Source: Capitulum mitella
Taxonomy: Eukaryota; Arthropoda; Thecostraca; Pollicipedomorpha; Pollicipedidae
DNA: 64,000 nucleotides
Reading direction: 5' to 3'
NCBI GenBank assembly: GCA_030062745.1
Contig: CP099840.1
Location: 33,011,101-33,075,100, forward strand
The notes beneath the pieces are model-generated. The model saw nothing but the letters and a program-made list of their open reading frames with translations. It was not told where the DNA came from and searched no databases. This document shows, one piece after another, positions 38,204 through 51,800 of the stretch (positions are counted from its first letter, which is position 1; every line of letters starts with the position of its first letter). A program made the translations under genes and the position numbers.

Positions 38204-41200
38204 AAGGCTCCAGTTTTAGATTTGTTTCCATTGGAAAAGCGGATTGAATTCGTTTTCTGTATACGTGTATGTTGCGGGATTGCCTTACCCGCCATGGCGG
38301 AATCCGGGTCCGGCTGAAACGGCCAAAAATGGAATGCATCTGGGTTTTATGGCTTATTGCATGTCTGGATAAGCCACAAATGTCAGGACTGATTACTCCG
38401 GACAACGAGTACGCCGGGGGAGGAGTGGGGAGGGGGATTTTAGGTAATGTCGCTTATGCAGAGTCGATGTGTGGCTGACGTCAAAAATTAAAGGTAGGAC
38501 AGAGGTCTACGCTTACGCTGTGTCCGCCGCCATCCTGCCGCTAAGGCTCGGAGGTGCGAGGTGCAGGACAGCCGGCTAGATTTTGTCCGCTCAAACAAAG
38601 CAGCTCCTGCATCGTGCGTCAAGGTGCGCAAAATCAGATTAGTACGTAATTAAAGCTGACTAAGCAGCGAAGAATCAGCCGACGTCCCTGGTTACATATG
38701 CTGATTTGCAGATCATGCAATATCTTCAATCGCCGAACGAAACACTCGCGGAAATTATGCAACGGCTGCAAGTGACACAAGGAAACGATGATAATCCGTG
38801 GAGAAGATACGATATGAACACATGTCATGATATGAGCAATGATACTCGTATTCATCTCAAGTCATATTTTTTTGGATATCAACATGGCGGTACCCTGGTT
38901 TCCCCTTGCGGTAAAAAAAGATGGTGGTCAGATCTTCCCACTCGGATAGATCATGTGCTCATAACCACACTCGACAACCGGTTCCGTTTCAGCTCTTTGA
39001 AGGTGGATTCTGAGAATCCCCAGCTCATGGCCTTACAAGAGGCTTAACACAGCTTCTCGGAGCTTCATTTCGCAGATTACATTGTGTACTGAATAAAGTA
39101 CGCAGTAGGTACCAATGGAAGCACTGAAAAAATACTGGTTGCTTGTGAATGGTGGCGACAAAATGGAATGCGTTCGTAAATGTTCAACCATACCACCCTT
39201 GCCAGACGTCATGTTGTTTCGTCACTGGGCGAAAGGTTCGCACTCATTATCCCACTTGATTCGTCTTTTTGCTACTTTCTTGTTGCGGGACATCCGGATC
39301 AAACTCAGAACCGCTCGGACCCTGATAGGAGCTGGCCAGCCAGCGGTCCCCATCCCAGCGCCTGCTGCCCGGCCGCCGCCAACTTGGATCGCCACGTGGC
39401 GAGAGGGCGCAGTCGGTTTTTGCCGGCCGAGAACGGAGCGTCCTCGGCCGTGCCAATTCGCGCCACGCAACACTCCTGGCTCATCGTCAGGACGCTCTTC
39501 CGGCGGGCCGCGTCCCCTGCCTGCGGGGGCGGCGGGCCCGGTAACGTGCCGGCGTCACGTGACACCGCGCAGCGCCGGGCACGGCCGGCCGGGTCCGGCA
39601 CCGGCGGAGGAGCACGGCGGAAGGATCGAGCCGCGCCGGAGCCGTCGGCGCCGAATTACCGGCCATTACCGCGACGGCCGGCGCCGAACAATGCGACACC
39701 CAGAGGTCGGGCGGCGACATCCAGGCCATGAAGCACGTCCTTCACCGGCCACGAGCGGAGCGCGAGCGGCGCGTGCTCGGGGAGCGAGGACGAGTCCACA
39801 TGCAATGTCCAACTGCTTGTCTTTTGAGCGGCAATAAATCGCGGTTGCGACACGGCTCCTTGGTCGGATTCACGCGTGCAGGGCTGCCGGCAGTGAGTTA
39901 AGAGCGCAAAATCACTGACGAGGCGATGCTGTCGCCGTCACCAAAGGCAGTCAGACAGACGGCGCCGGCGAGGTATCAGATCGAAGCGTCGGGTCGAAGG
40001 CCGGCGCTCCAGGGCCGTGAGCAGTCCCATTTTGGCGACCCTGCCAGTCGTCTGCATCGCGAATGGAAACGCACCTCCAGTCCTGCAACGTAATGAGGTG
40101 GTCCGCTTGTCGACTCCCTGCCTACTGTGTCATGGTTTTTGTCGTCAGCGTAGAACGGTGGCGAACGTACATCAGGCGTACCGATCACCACCCCGTAACG
40201 GTCGTGGCTAAGCGGCTTATCGGCAGGACTGGCGCGACGGTGGGCTCGGTGGGGTGCCCCCCCCCGCCGGAGGATGGACGGCAGGGGGGCGACACCGTCT
40301 GGTTTACGTCCACGTTAATCTGACGCCCGTGGGAGCCGCTGGACTGGCCGTGCCAAATGGCCGTTCAGGCCGTATCGTCAATCGGGAACAGCGCACGGGA
40401 TGTCGGTGTCCTCGATTGTCATCTATGTATGTATTTACATGTACTCAGTGATTCGGCATTGTCTTTTTTAGGTCAGCGGAGTATCCTGAAGTCAATGATT
40501 GATTCCGTCAATGAAGGAGCGTATTCAAAGTTGGTACAGCCAATCCCCTCTCTGGCCAGTTACGTTCCACGCAACACATAGAGTTAATGTTAAAGCTATG
40601 CGAAGCTGGTAGGACCACCATGTTGGTGACCACAGACGTACCAGCCCCATGGGCTGATACGCACATGGCTCATTCGATTCCTCATCCTGGAAATACTCAG
40701 TTGCGCTGAGGTGGGGAACAGCGCAGGAAACGTCGATCGCGAAATTCTGTTCAGGATGCTGTCAGCTACACACCGTTTCCTGCTTCACCCCGGACGACGT
40801 CCGCAGCGAAGTCCAAACAGTGCCACTGCCAGGAAGCCGCTTGTGTAAGAGGCACCCGCCGATCAAACGGTACAGAATACAAATGGCGACAGCGGGAACG
40901 GGAAGCGCAAACAACGCGGCAAGAAGACTGGTTCGGAAACCCGAGACGTGGCGGCTGGTCGGCTGCCGGTTGATGATGACGGATGGCACCGGCAGTCGTC
41001 AGACGGCAGGAGCGAGTCACACAGGAGACGCGGGGTGTCCATCAGGAGGCGCGGGGCGAGTCCATCAGGAGACGTGGGTCGAGTATACCATATGGGAGAC
41101 ACCCGTTGGTTGCTGCTCGTTTCATGTGTCTCCCCGGCAGCCACAACGGTTTATTTTCGAAACACGTCGGCATTGCCTGTTTACCCTAAGCTGCGAGTGG

Positions 41201-42140
41201 TTCATGGCTTATACCTTGTAGATTTCTGATAGTGTGCTTACGAATGCGGCTGAAGGCCGAGTGACTTCAGCTAACAGAAAAATCAAACTGAGCCGCCGGC
41301 CCGACCCGTCTAGACCCGGCCATAACGGCTTATGGAGGCTAAGAACTTCATAGCCACGGAGCACGGAACCATGAAATCCTCGCTGTGGCATAGCTAAGTT
41401 CCTAAAACTGCATGCATGCCCGTTTTCACGTCATCTTGCACGCCCTTTCTTCCGCAAATGACTCCTGGAGTGGTTTTCGCTCTTAGACAAGTTTCCCACG
41501 CCTTTTTGAACCGCTCAGTAATGACAGCGAGTAATAGCATGGACGCGCGCAACAAAATCAAAGTCATTGAGTTAATCATGTGGTTTCTGTGAGGTGGTGT
41601 GTGGCTGGCGAAGCCCCATAAAACTGGCGAGCGCCATTTCGTACGAGGGCGTCAAACGATGGAAATATGCACCAATCCTGTCATGTAGCCTTTAAATTTT
41701 CAGGCACAAGTTCAGACAACAAAGATGATGCGCGCTAAATTCCGGGCAATCCGACGTGCGGGTCAAAATCTTCCGGGGGGGGGGGATTCCTAAAAGCCCA
41801 ACGATACCAATGTGGCCCGTGAGTCCACCACTGTGCGTGTCAACACTCAGACACTAAAACGTGTAAAATATATTACAAGTCTTTCGTTGCCAACGGCAGG
41901 TACGCAGGTACAGTGGTCACAAAATGGCGCAATGTGCGAGGTGCCGCTAATCTAAAATCACGGTAAAACATTCAACCGGCATGGGCTCCAGTTAAAATTA
42001 TTCCCAAAAATTCATCGCTATTTCCGAGCCGAAATTTGGATGCGATGGCGCCGCACGAGACTAGTCCACAATGCCACCTGTGTTTCGTCCAAAACACATG
42101 CGTCCTTCAGCCCGCCCTCCCTGGGACGATGAGACCCAGC
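38204..42140. other. Anonymous DNA; GC-rich around 39330-40010
   Basis: No supported gene. Short GAGACGCGGGG/GAGGCGCGGGG direct repeats occur near 41020-41085, and a G run lies near 41776. The 113-codon ORF 38706-39047 was not recognised. Confidence 0.4.
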
Positions 42141-42842
42141 TCAGACATCGATCGGCTCCTCCTCCTGCTCCATCGCCTGGTGATCGGAGGTGAGGCCGTG
42201 TTCCAGGCCACCTCCGCTCTTCACCGGTCCACCGCCGGCCGCGCTGTGGCCGGAACACTGACCGTCTCTCTCTGACCCGTTCCCCGGGCGGTGACCGCCC
42301 TCATTCGGCTCCATCGTGACGTCTTCGTCCGTCGAAAACGCACCATCACCTTCCGCTCCCGCCGAAGCGTCCTCCCTCGTCGGCGGCCCCTTCCGCCCTG
42401 AACCGATCTCCGCATCCTTCGATCGGCCAGCTGACGCTTTTGAACCGCCCTCAGAATCTGGGTTATTATCTGCCGCCGTGGGTCCAGGACTCAGGCCGTC
42501 CTTTGCGGCTTTCTTCCCAGGACTCAGGCCGTTCTCTGCGGTTGCGTTCTCAGGACCCTGGCCGTTCTCCGCGGCCGTGCTCTCAGGGCCCAGGCCGTTC
42601 TCTGCGGCTGTGTTCTCCGGGCCCAGGCCGTTCTCTGTCGCCGTGCTTCCAGGACCCAGGCCGTTCCCTGCGGCCGTGCTCTCGGCGCTCCGGCCGTTCT
42701 CCGCGGCCGTGCTCTCGGCGCTCCGGCCGCCGCCGTGCTCGGTCGGGGCGCGGCCGGTCTCGGCGCGGCCCGACAGCGCCAGGGAGCGCTGGATCTCGCG
42801 CCCGATGGCGGCTGCCATCGGTGGCGGGACGGCGTTACCGAT
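42141..42842 (-). CDS. DNMT1: DNMT1 terminal exon: motif X and a long repetitive tail
   Basis: The exon starts after CCCCAG and encodes motif X ([17 protein letters not shown]), which closes the methyltransferase fold. Animal DNMT1 proteins usually end within a few tens of residues after this. Here an uninterrupted frame continues for over 200 more residues to a stop at 42141-42143. The tail has eight 11-residue repeats of the type (R/L)(S/G)(A/P)E(S/N)TAAENG, then a low-complexity Gly/Ser/Asp/Glu-rich stretch ending EQEEEPIDV. No poly(A) signal was confidently placed downstream. Confidence 0.9.
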   Translation of the reverse strand: MGNAVPPPMAAAIGREIQRSLALSGRAETGRAPTEHGGGRSAESTAAENGRSAESTAAGNGLGPGSTATENGLGPENTAAENGLGPESTAAENGQGPENATAENGLSPGKKAAKDGLSPGPTAADNNPDSEGGSKASAGRSKDAEIGSGRKGPPTREDASAGAEGDGAFSTDEDVTMEPNEGGHRPGNGSERDGQCSGHSAAGGGPVKSGGGLEHGLTSDHQAMEQEEEPIDV

Positions 42843-45800
42843 CTGGGGAGGGGCCCGGTCAGATGTCAAAGGCACGCACTGGCTGCGGACGAAACAGTGC
42901 AGGGGATAACGACGCCAGGAGCGGGGATTCTACGCAACCCAAAAGAACAGAAAGATTTCAATGACTGGAAATGAGACAACGGACACAAATACGTGCGCTG
43001 CGCATAGTCTGTAGGGCGAACGGTACTGGACACAGAGGTGGAAGGGAGCACAGCCATTGCCTAATAGTTTGCTCCACATACGAAACAACGAGCGGGAAAC
43101 AAAGTCAAATGACAAAGACACGGCAAAGAACATCCAATTGACTGCGCAGAAGCAAACAAATTAAATGAACATGCCTCGAGCAAGGCTCGCCTCCCTTAAC
43201 CCGCGCACTCCTGAGTGTCCCAACCGTCGGTCCACGAGAACCCCCATGATCTCGACAACTAAGAGAAGTACAGAGAGAAGACTGACGCAGATCAGAAACT
43301 CTTCAAATTGTACGAAGAATGGGCGCATATTTACTGACTCTGAGTTGGTAGTTTAGGGTCAAGAGGTCAAACAAGTCAAGTCATCACGTCCCAAATCTGT
43401 GGGCACTGAAAGGAAACTGGACTGCCCTATAAACTGATCTCGAATTGTGAACAGTCCAAAAAGGGGCACAAATGTTCTTTCATTGTTGAAAGTAATTTGC
43501 TTCTCCTCAGTTCATGTCAGGTCAGGTGAACAACCACTGGAATACAACACTGATTTATGTCGAAACTAACACGCAAATGAAGTTACTTCACACATACTTT
43601 TTAGGGCTACCGTCACGAATATTTTGCCAGATATGATAACTTTTACCCGTAAAAGTTTAATATAGATCATCTAAGGTCATATCAGGTCAACTAAGGTGAG
43701 ATCTTGTAACATTCGTATCTCGTGATTGGGTAAAGTTACGAATGTCAAAAACGCTATCTGATCGCTGTAATCACGCTAAAATTATCTATACATGGAAATC
43801 AAGGACAGGCCGGGTCAGGTCAGGTCAGGTCAGGTCAATGACGGTAGCAGAAAAAATGTGTCTGCCTCATTCGAAAAATCACGGCGCCACGGAAAAAACG
43901 AAGTACAGGAATACGTCTGGGATCATAAAAACAGTCTGAAGTCACTTACAACTCTCATGGTCAATACAGTAATCAAAGGACAACCTAAGTCAAATGAGTA
44001 ATCGTTTGTATCTCGGAAACGACTACAAGTAAGCATGTCAAACCAATTTTATACCTTATCTTATGAACTTTTATGAAATTATACGGCATCCTAGGTGAAA
44101 AGGGGCATTCGAAATGATGTCAAGTCATGTCAGGTCACGTCAGGTCATGTCATTTCAAAACTTTCACGAGCATAAACTGAAATGCAAACCTATCATGCCT
44201 CACCAGAAATGAATGGCAAATGCATTTCAAACCCATCTTATCGTATATTCGCTTTTGTAACCAACTGATATGCCCTCAGCTCAATGATCCCTCACAAACG
44301 GTATGCTGCATCATTCAAAAAGTGCATCAGACGATTTGTACCCCTTTTTTTATAAAAAAATCCCTTGTGCCGGGTCAAAAAAGCATCACAATACGATTGA
44401 CCTGAGCCCAGGTCAAACAATCTTCCCAAAGACTGAAAACGTACATTTGATACAGATCGAGCTGAGGATAAGAATAGCATTTTTCGTTTCTCAATATCTC
44501 TTTCTGAAGAAAACTGGCAGGCGCTTGAGCCATTTTAGCATGCCTTGCTTATACGTCAAAAAGGTCAGTGGCGTGACAAGAACTGATTTTGAAATTTTGC
44601 CCCAGATATAAAAATGGTGAGCCAACAGTTACTGAAAACTTCATGTTTCTAGCCCTCATCGCTTTTGCGATACGTTTAGAAAACCTGACGGGGGAGGAGG
44701 TTCTCGAGAACCCCCGAACGTGCGAGGATGATTTCGTTCACGGCGCGCAGATCATGCCTTCACGGCTGCGCAACGTCAAGGTCATGCCATTAAAAACGCA
44801 AATCCTTACTGACGGCATGGGGACCTGGGGGCGTGAGAGCGAGATCAAATGGCGCGCGCCTGTAACTACCTGGGCGAGCTCTCTGACGGGACAAGCACCA
44901 GTAAGAAAAAAACACTGACACGTTAACGCGGGAGCTTCATCGTTAAGTCAGCTCCAAAGCCCTTTAACACTCCATCGATTTCAGGGCCAGTCTTACGGCC
45001 TTCGGCCGAGTCATTAGCAAAGCATTACTCCACGCCCAGCAGAAATTTCCCGACACAACACTGCAGCCTGCCAAGGTCGGCAGAAGAGCGTGATGAGCCC
45101 CACCAGTATCTTTCCAGCGCTAATTACCTGTCTGTGCTTCTCCAGGGTGGTGCCGAAGAACCGGTACGAGTCGGGGAATCCCTGGGAGCGGGCGCACTCC
45201 CTGACACTGACCACGCGGTGCTGTTCAGGGTGCAGCACGCGACCCTGCCGCCACAGGTCAAGTCAGATGAGGTCAGGGCACGTCCGTCCGACCCTTTTAA
45301 CCCAACGGTCTGGAAAAATGGTAGCTGGAATCGCAGGGTAGAATTTCCACGACAGCTTTTCCAGTGTTTGCTCTACACGTGCGATTACCGTCCGACAAGA
45401 AGGCGTCAGGCCGCGTGAATAAAACATCCGGTGATAAATCATGCAAACCTAACGAAAGCACGGCTCCACCTCGTGCTCTCCCGCTCATGAGCGGTCGCGG
45501 CGGGCGGTCCGGGCGCCGCCGGCGGCGGGCGCACCTGCTTGCCCATGGGCTCCGGGTTGGTGACGGTGGTGGAGAAGAAGCCGTCCCACTCCAGGCGGCC
45601 GTACAGGCCGGCCCAGTGGTTGTGCCGGTTGCCGGTGTGCGGCAGGCACCAGGGCAGCAGGGTGCCGTACTGGCGGTCGGCCGGGTCGCACGGCCGGCCC
45701 GCCGCGCACGCGCACACGCCGCGCAGCCGGCCGCCCGCCGAGCGGCCGTTCCTCTTGTCGTGGTGCGTGTAGACGCTGGCGGCGGGGGGGGGGTGTCAGG

Positions 45801-48800
45801 GCTGCTCATCACGGCAGACAGTGGCCGAGGCCACCCGAACAGACCCGTTCACCACGCGACCACGGCGTTGTTTCGCGCCGCCGGCCGGCGGCCGTAAAGA
45901 ACGGATTATCCCGTCGGCCGACGCATCGGTACTACATCACGACAGGGCCCCCTCGAGGTCCGGCAGCCGGACTGGGAGCGGCGCTCACGGGCGGGCGATG
46001 TCACGGCCGGCCTCCAAACACCATTCACAGGGGGCGCTATCAGCATCACCTTACCAGGCCTTGAAACATCACTCTCAGGGGGCAGCATCAGGGCCAGCTC
46101 TATCACAAGAGGCGCTAGCAGGGCCTGCCCTCCTCAGAACACCACTCGCAGGGGGGGGGGGGGGTCTGAGCGAGAGGTGGGCGGGGGAGGGAGGTCTCCG
46201 GGGACCCCTGGCCCGCCTCGGAGCAGCACTCACAGAGCGCGCGATGTCGACCCGTCGCTGAGCCTCACGGCCAGGTTGGGCAGGTCGCGCCAGTCGCTGC
46301 CGGGCGCCGTCGGCACGTGGCGGATCTCGGCGCCTACGATTCAGCGCCGTCTCCTGCCCGGCCCGCATCTGACCCGCGTACACACCGAACCGTGTTAGAC
46401 GCCCAGCTGATCAGCAGCGCCGTCTCCTGCCCGGCCCGCATCTGACCCGCGCACACACCGAACCGTGTTAGAAGCCCAGCTGATCAGCTGACTGACGACG
46501 AGCCGGAAGCTCCAAATAACAGCAGACAAATATCGGACAGACACAACGCGCAACTCTATGGTCGATTTTAACAATACTCTAAGACACACAAAACGATCCC
46601 AACGAAAACGGACTAAATTTTGCCCGATACGTTTGACGATTACCCAGCTATGCCAAGAAAGCCTTGCGTTCGACCCGGTCCCGCCCCGGCCGGCCACGGT
46701 CTGCAGTGTGCGGCCGGCGGACGCACCACTTTCTGGAAGTGCGTGTTGGCGTCCCTGTCGTACGCCATCTGGTCGTGCTTCTCGCCGTTCCTGATGTGGG
46801 GCAGGTCAGACATGGCGTCGCGCACGGTGACCGTGCGGTACGGCGCAGAGCCGGTCCACCGACACGTGGAGGAGTACTGAAACACGGCCCGCCGTCAGGC
46901 GCCGGCCCTCTGGCGGAAGCGCGACAGAAATACCGCCGGGCAGACATAGCGCACTGGTGCGTGGACGCGCGGGAAACAACATTCCTTTCAGACCAAGCGC
47001 GTCAGACTGCGGTGAAACAGTCATCTGGACGCAAGGTATGCTGACACGTCGGGAAATGTCTGGTTCTTCCCAAGTTGGTGCAGGATAACAAAAAACCAAG
47101 GGTTAACACCTGCTAATGGCTACCAGTGGCAATGATACCAGACAGACCAGACAAAGACACATGTACCTGCAGCGTACATGTCAGCACAACGCTCCGCACG
47201 GAAGGGAAGGTCTGTTTCGAAATTCCCGCTTTCTGAAATGGTTTCACACGTCCTACCTTGATGTTGTCCATGACCACGGCCAGGGAGGAGGCCCTCGGTG
47301 AGAACACGTGCTGCGGCTCCGGACACAGAGGAAGCCGGTAGCCGGGAGCAGACGCCATGATGATGGCCCTGCGGCAAACGACCGCGACGACCGCGTCACA
47401 ATCGTCCCAGGACGGCAACTCGCTGGCACAAGCAACGCATTACGTACGCTAGACCTAGTGCGCCTCGTGGTCTGAGCACTTCCCAGTCGTCCATTTATTT
47501 AGAAATAAATGCTCCACATGTTCAAATAAGCACACAATTTCCAAACGAGCATCTTGGGTTAACGCCCAAAACGTTTATATTAACTTTGCCGTGTGTACAG
47601 CAAAGAGCATCTACTCCCCGTAAATGCACTACAATTATCCATCATAATAAAAAACCGGCACATTTTTACAGTTTTACTTGGGGCATTAACATGCTGTATG
47701 GTGGGCACGAAGGAGGAGGCTCTGTCTGGCCCGGCCGACCGACCTGCGCCGGGTCTGCGGGACGCCGTAGTTGCCCGCCTGGAGGACGCCGAAGCCGCAC
47801 TGGTAGCCCATCTTCAGCAGGCAGGCCAGCGTCAGCTTCAGCACCATGTTCGCCTTGTACGACACGAAGTTGCGCACGTTCTCCAGGATGAAGTACTTGG
47901 GCCGGTAGAAGTCGCAGAAGCTCAGGAAGCTGACGATCAGCGAGTTCTGTGGAGCACGTTACACCACAGGCTGAAGGAACTCCATGGCACTGATGGCACA
48001 AATGACCCAAATCGGATGCGCCAATGCCACACAAAACTGACATTTTGTATTGCACCCGACTATATTGTAAAGTACTGTATCTACTAGATTAAGCTTGAAT
48101 AGGTGCGGGAAACGCGTGTCAATCAACGGAAAATTCTACACTTTTTTCTGATACAAAATCGATCGCCAACCTCACGGTGCACCTTATCACGGCCCGACCA
48201 TCCGGCTACCTTGAACTGGGAGTACTGGCGTGAGTTGAAGCGGTTCATGCCTGAGAAGCCCTGGCAGGGCGGGCCGCCGCAGAGCAGGTCCACCTCGCCC
48301 GGTTGCGGCAGCTTCTGTCCGCTGGCGTTCTTCTCCGCGCCCTGCGGCACACACGGGGATGGGGGGAAGCAATCAACGTGCCGTCCAAACGGGAGGGAGC
48401 ACGGGCCCAAACACCTCTCGCCGTCCCGGAGTCGTCCAGCAAAGTCAACAGGTACACCATGAAGATGTATCTCCACTACAAGGCAGGAGAAAGAGAAACA
48501 TCATGATGGCGCCGCTATAAAGCAGTCATGATCTGGGAACCCGGAACTGTGGTCCTGACGTGTGGTTTATATGTCTGCGTCCTATTTCATCTTCTGTCTT
48601 CCTTTAACATGACCAACTAGGCACCCGCAATGAGCTGTTTTATACCGACAGCGCCACAAACGTATTACAGAAATAAACACATTCATAAAGATTGTGACTC
48701 AAACACACGGTGCCCGTCACGGTAACTGATACGCAACATCAGCCTCCTTGCGACAGGCGCGGCGAGCTGCTCTGCCTTACGTCTATGGCCAGCCGCAGCA

Positions 48801-51800
48801 GCTGGTTACAGTCGTCAGAGAACACGGTGGCCTGCGGATTGTTCAGGCGGTAAGCGTTGGCCGCTGGCTGGTTCATCTCGATCGCCCATTGGCTGAAAAC
48901 GGAGACACGTCATCGGACTGCGCAAAGACCGACGCGACGTGGCATCAAGGCGGGCGAGCGACGGAGGGTCGATGGAAGCGAACGCGAGACGTCGCGAGCT
49001 GCGGTGTCATTCACAACTAATTCTGACAAATATTTCGAAACCGGACTTCACGCGAAGGACATGAAAACCGGATGCTTATTCCAGCTGACGACTGACTCAT
49101 CAACCGAGGCTAATGAGCCCAAGCAAGGACAAACCAAGACCGCCTCAGCTGAGACCACGCTCCAGACTGAGACCAAGCTCACTTCACTTCAAGCCCTTCC
49201 TAGCCGGGACCACGTCCAGCTCACCTGACGGCCACGCCCGCCAGAGGTAAGACCACGCCCAGCTCACCCGACAGCCACGCCCGCCAGAGGTAAGACTACG
49301 CCCAGCTCACCTGACTGCCACGCCCGCCAGAGGTAAGACCACGTCCAGCTCACCTGACTGCCACGCCCGCCAGAGGTAAGACCACGTCCAGCTCACCTGA
49401 CTGCCACGCCCGCCAGAGGTAAGACTACGCCCAGCTCACCTGACTGCCACGCCCGCCAGAGGTAAGACCACGTCCAGCTCACCTGACTGCCACGCCCGCC
49501 AGAGGTAAGACACCACGCCCAGCTCACCCGACAGCCACGCCCGCCAGAGGTAAGACCACGCCCAGCTCACCTGACTGCCACGCCCGCCAGAGGTAAGACC
49601 ACGCCCAGCTCACCCGACAGCCACGCCCAGCTCACCTGACTGCCACGCCCGCCAGAGGTAAGACCACGCCCAGCTCACCTGACTGCCACGCCCGCCAGAG
49701 GTAAGACCACGCCCAGCTCACCTGACTGCCACGCCCGCCAGAGGTAAGACCACGTCCAGCTCACCCGACAGCCACGCCCAGCTCACCTGACTGCCACGCC
49801 CGCCAGAGGTAAGACCACGTCCAGCTCACCCGACAGCCACGCCCAGCTCACCTGACGGCCACGCCCGCCAGAGGTAAGACCACGCCCAGCTCACCTGACG
49901 GCCACGCCCACCAGAGGTAAGACCACGCCCAGCTCACCTGACTGCCACGCCCGCCACAGGTAAGATCACGCCCAGCTCACCCGACAGCCACGTCCAGCTC
50001 ACCTGACGGCCACGTCCAGCTCACCTGACGGCCACGCCCACTTGATGCAGGCCGGCGGAGAGGCCGCCGCAGCCGGCGAACACGTCCAGAGTGCGGAGCG
50101 GCGCCACAGCCGGATACTCCGGCGGCGGGGGCAGCACCGTCTTCTCCACGGCCACCCCCTTACCCTTACCGCGACCCTGTGGCACACGCCAGCACCGCCT
50201 GAGGAGGTCTGGCGTGCACGGCTCATGACCACAGCACGGGGAAACGGACCGATAGAAGAAACGGGCAGATACTCAGCGATCCTGAAATACAACGGGAAAG
50301 TGAAGACTGATGCACACAACCGTTTCGAAGCGCGCGCTCGCATACAGCTACAGCATTCGAGGCACTTGAAGCGCGCATACATGAAACACCCCAACAACGC
50401 GGGTCCCCGAGCACGGCGGTCGGGCCCGCGAGCGCCACCTTTCCGACGAGACCCATTCGCTTGGCGGCCGGCGGCGGCTCGGCGAACGTCCTGGCGGTGG
50501 CGTCGTACGCCTCCAGGAAGTAGAACCGGTGCGGCCCGCGGCGACGGAACTCCTCCGGCGAGCAGGTCAGGTTCTCGCCGTACAGCACGTGACACTTGCC
50601 CGCCACGTGGCCGAACGACACGGACGCCTCTGGCGGTCGCGGCACGGCGCGCGTCAGGAGGACGGTCACGTCTCCGTGGCCGACTTGTCGGAGTCACACC
50701 TCCGAGCTCCGTAAAGACCGACATGCACCTCAACCACGGCTCATCTTTCTTGTTTCTCTGCCATGGCGCAAGCGTTATTGATGTACCGAGACCACACAAA
50801 AAATTGTTTCTTTTATGATTTGGTTTTAGCGGCAGATTTTCACATATTTAAATTTAGATTTAGCTTATTCCTGCACATTACCAAAGCAGGCCAAATTTTC
50901 GATCAAACTGAACATTACAGTCCGTAAACTTGAGACTCGGCACAGCTTAGGCACGTCACGAGTGTGGAGAAACGAAACTGTAGGTTTCGACACGTGGCTG
51001 ACCTTCGCTGCTGTAGTACAGCATGTGCAGGTCGTTGTGAGCGGATCCCTCTGCGCCGCGGAAGGTGTCCTCAGCCCGGTAAAACTTGACTACGCGGAGA
51101 CACACCTCCCCGGACTCGGCGTGGCGACCTGCCGTTTATCAAACATGCTCCAGTCGACCATCACACGCTGACTGGATATAAATTTGCCGACCATACAAGC
51201 TCCGTATTACGTGACTGAAATACACCATCAAAACAACGAGCTACGGGTACCAAAAGGGATCCTTTCATGAGAAGAAACTGCATTATGACTACGCCGTCGC
51301 TGTCACCTGTCCTGTTGGTGAAGATGCTGGTGATTCGTGCGATACGGAACGGATCCGGTGTCTCCTCGTTGGAGCCCTTGACGTAGCTGGACGCTTTGCG
51401 GTAGTATTCGGGGTACAGCTCCTCGTCCACCTATGGTGCAGACGGTCACAGGGGCTTTATGTCCGATCGTAGCCAGCACACGAGACCACTCGCTGCCATC
51501 ACGAGCACACTTGAACAGAACGACACAACAGATACCCAAGCCACAGCCAGCGAGTCATCTGATGGTCGCTTAACAGCCAACGAGTCAGCCGATACCCAAA
51601 TCACAACCAGCGTGCATGGAAGGCAACCCATGAACATATATAAATCAGACATTGAAACTAGAGCATGCGCAGGAACTTTATTTATAAATATGTACTCTCG
51701 TTTAGGTTTCACTCGCTCAATTTCAATATTCCCGAAATTTACAACGCACCAGGGCAAGAAAGTTTTCCCACCTGCGATAGGTCGGTCGGTTTGGGTTTTT

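Noticed and set aside
45364-45897. Plus-strand ORFs of 100-258 codons across the DNMT1 interval
   Set aside because: They are antisense shadows of GC-rich DNMT1 exons and minisatellites, with no recognisable motif.
49215-50050. Regular 43-bp direct repeats that look like a CRISPR array
   Set aside because: There are no unique spacers between repeats, no cas genes, and the unit is explained by amplification of a DNMT1 exon-donor junction in a eukaryotic intron.
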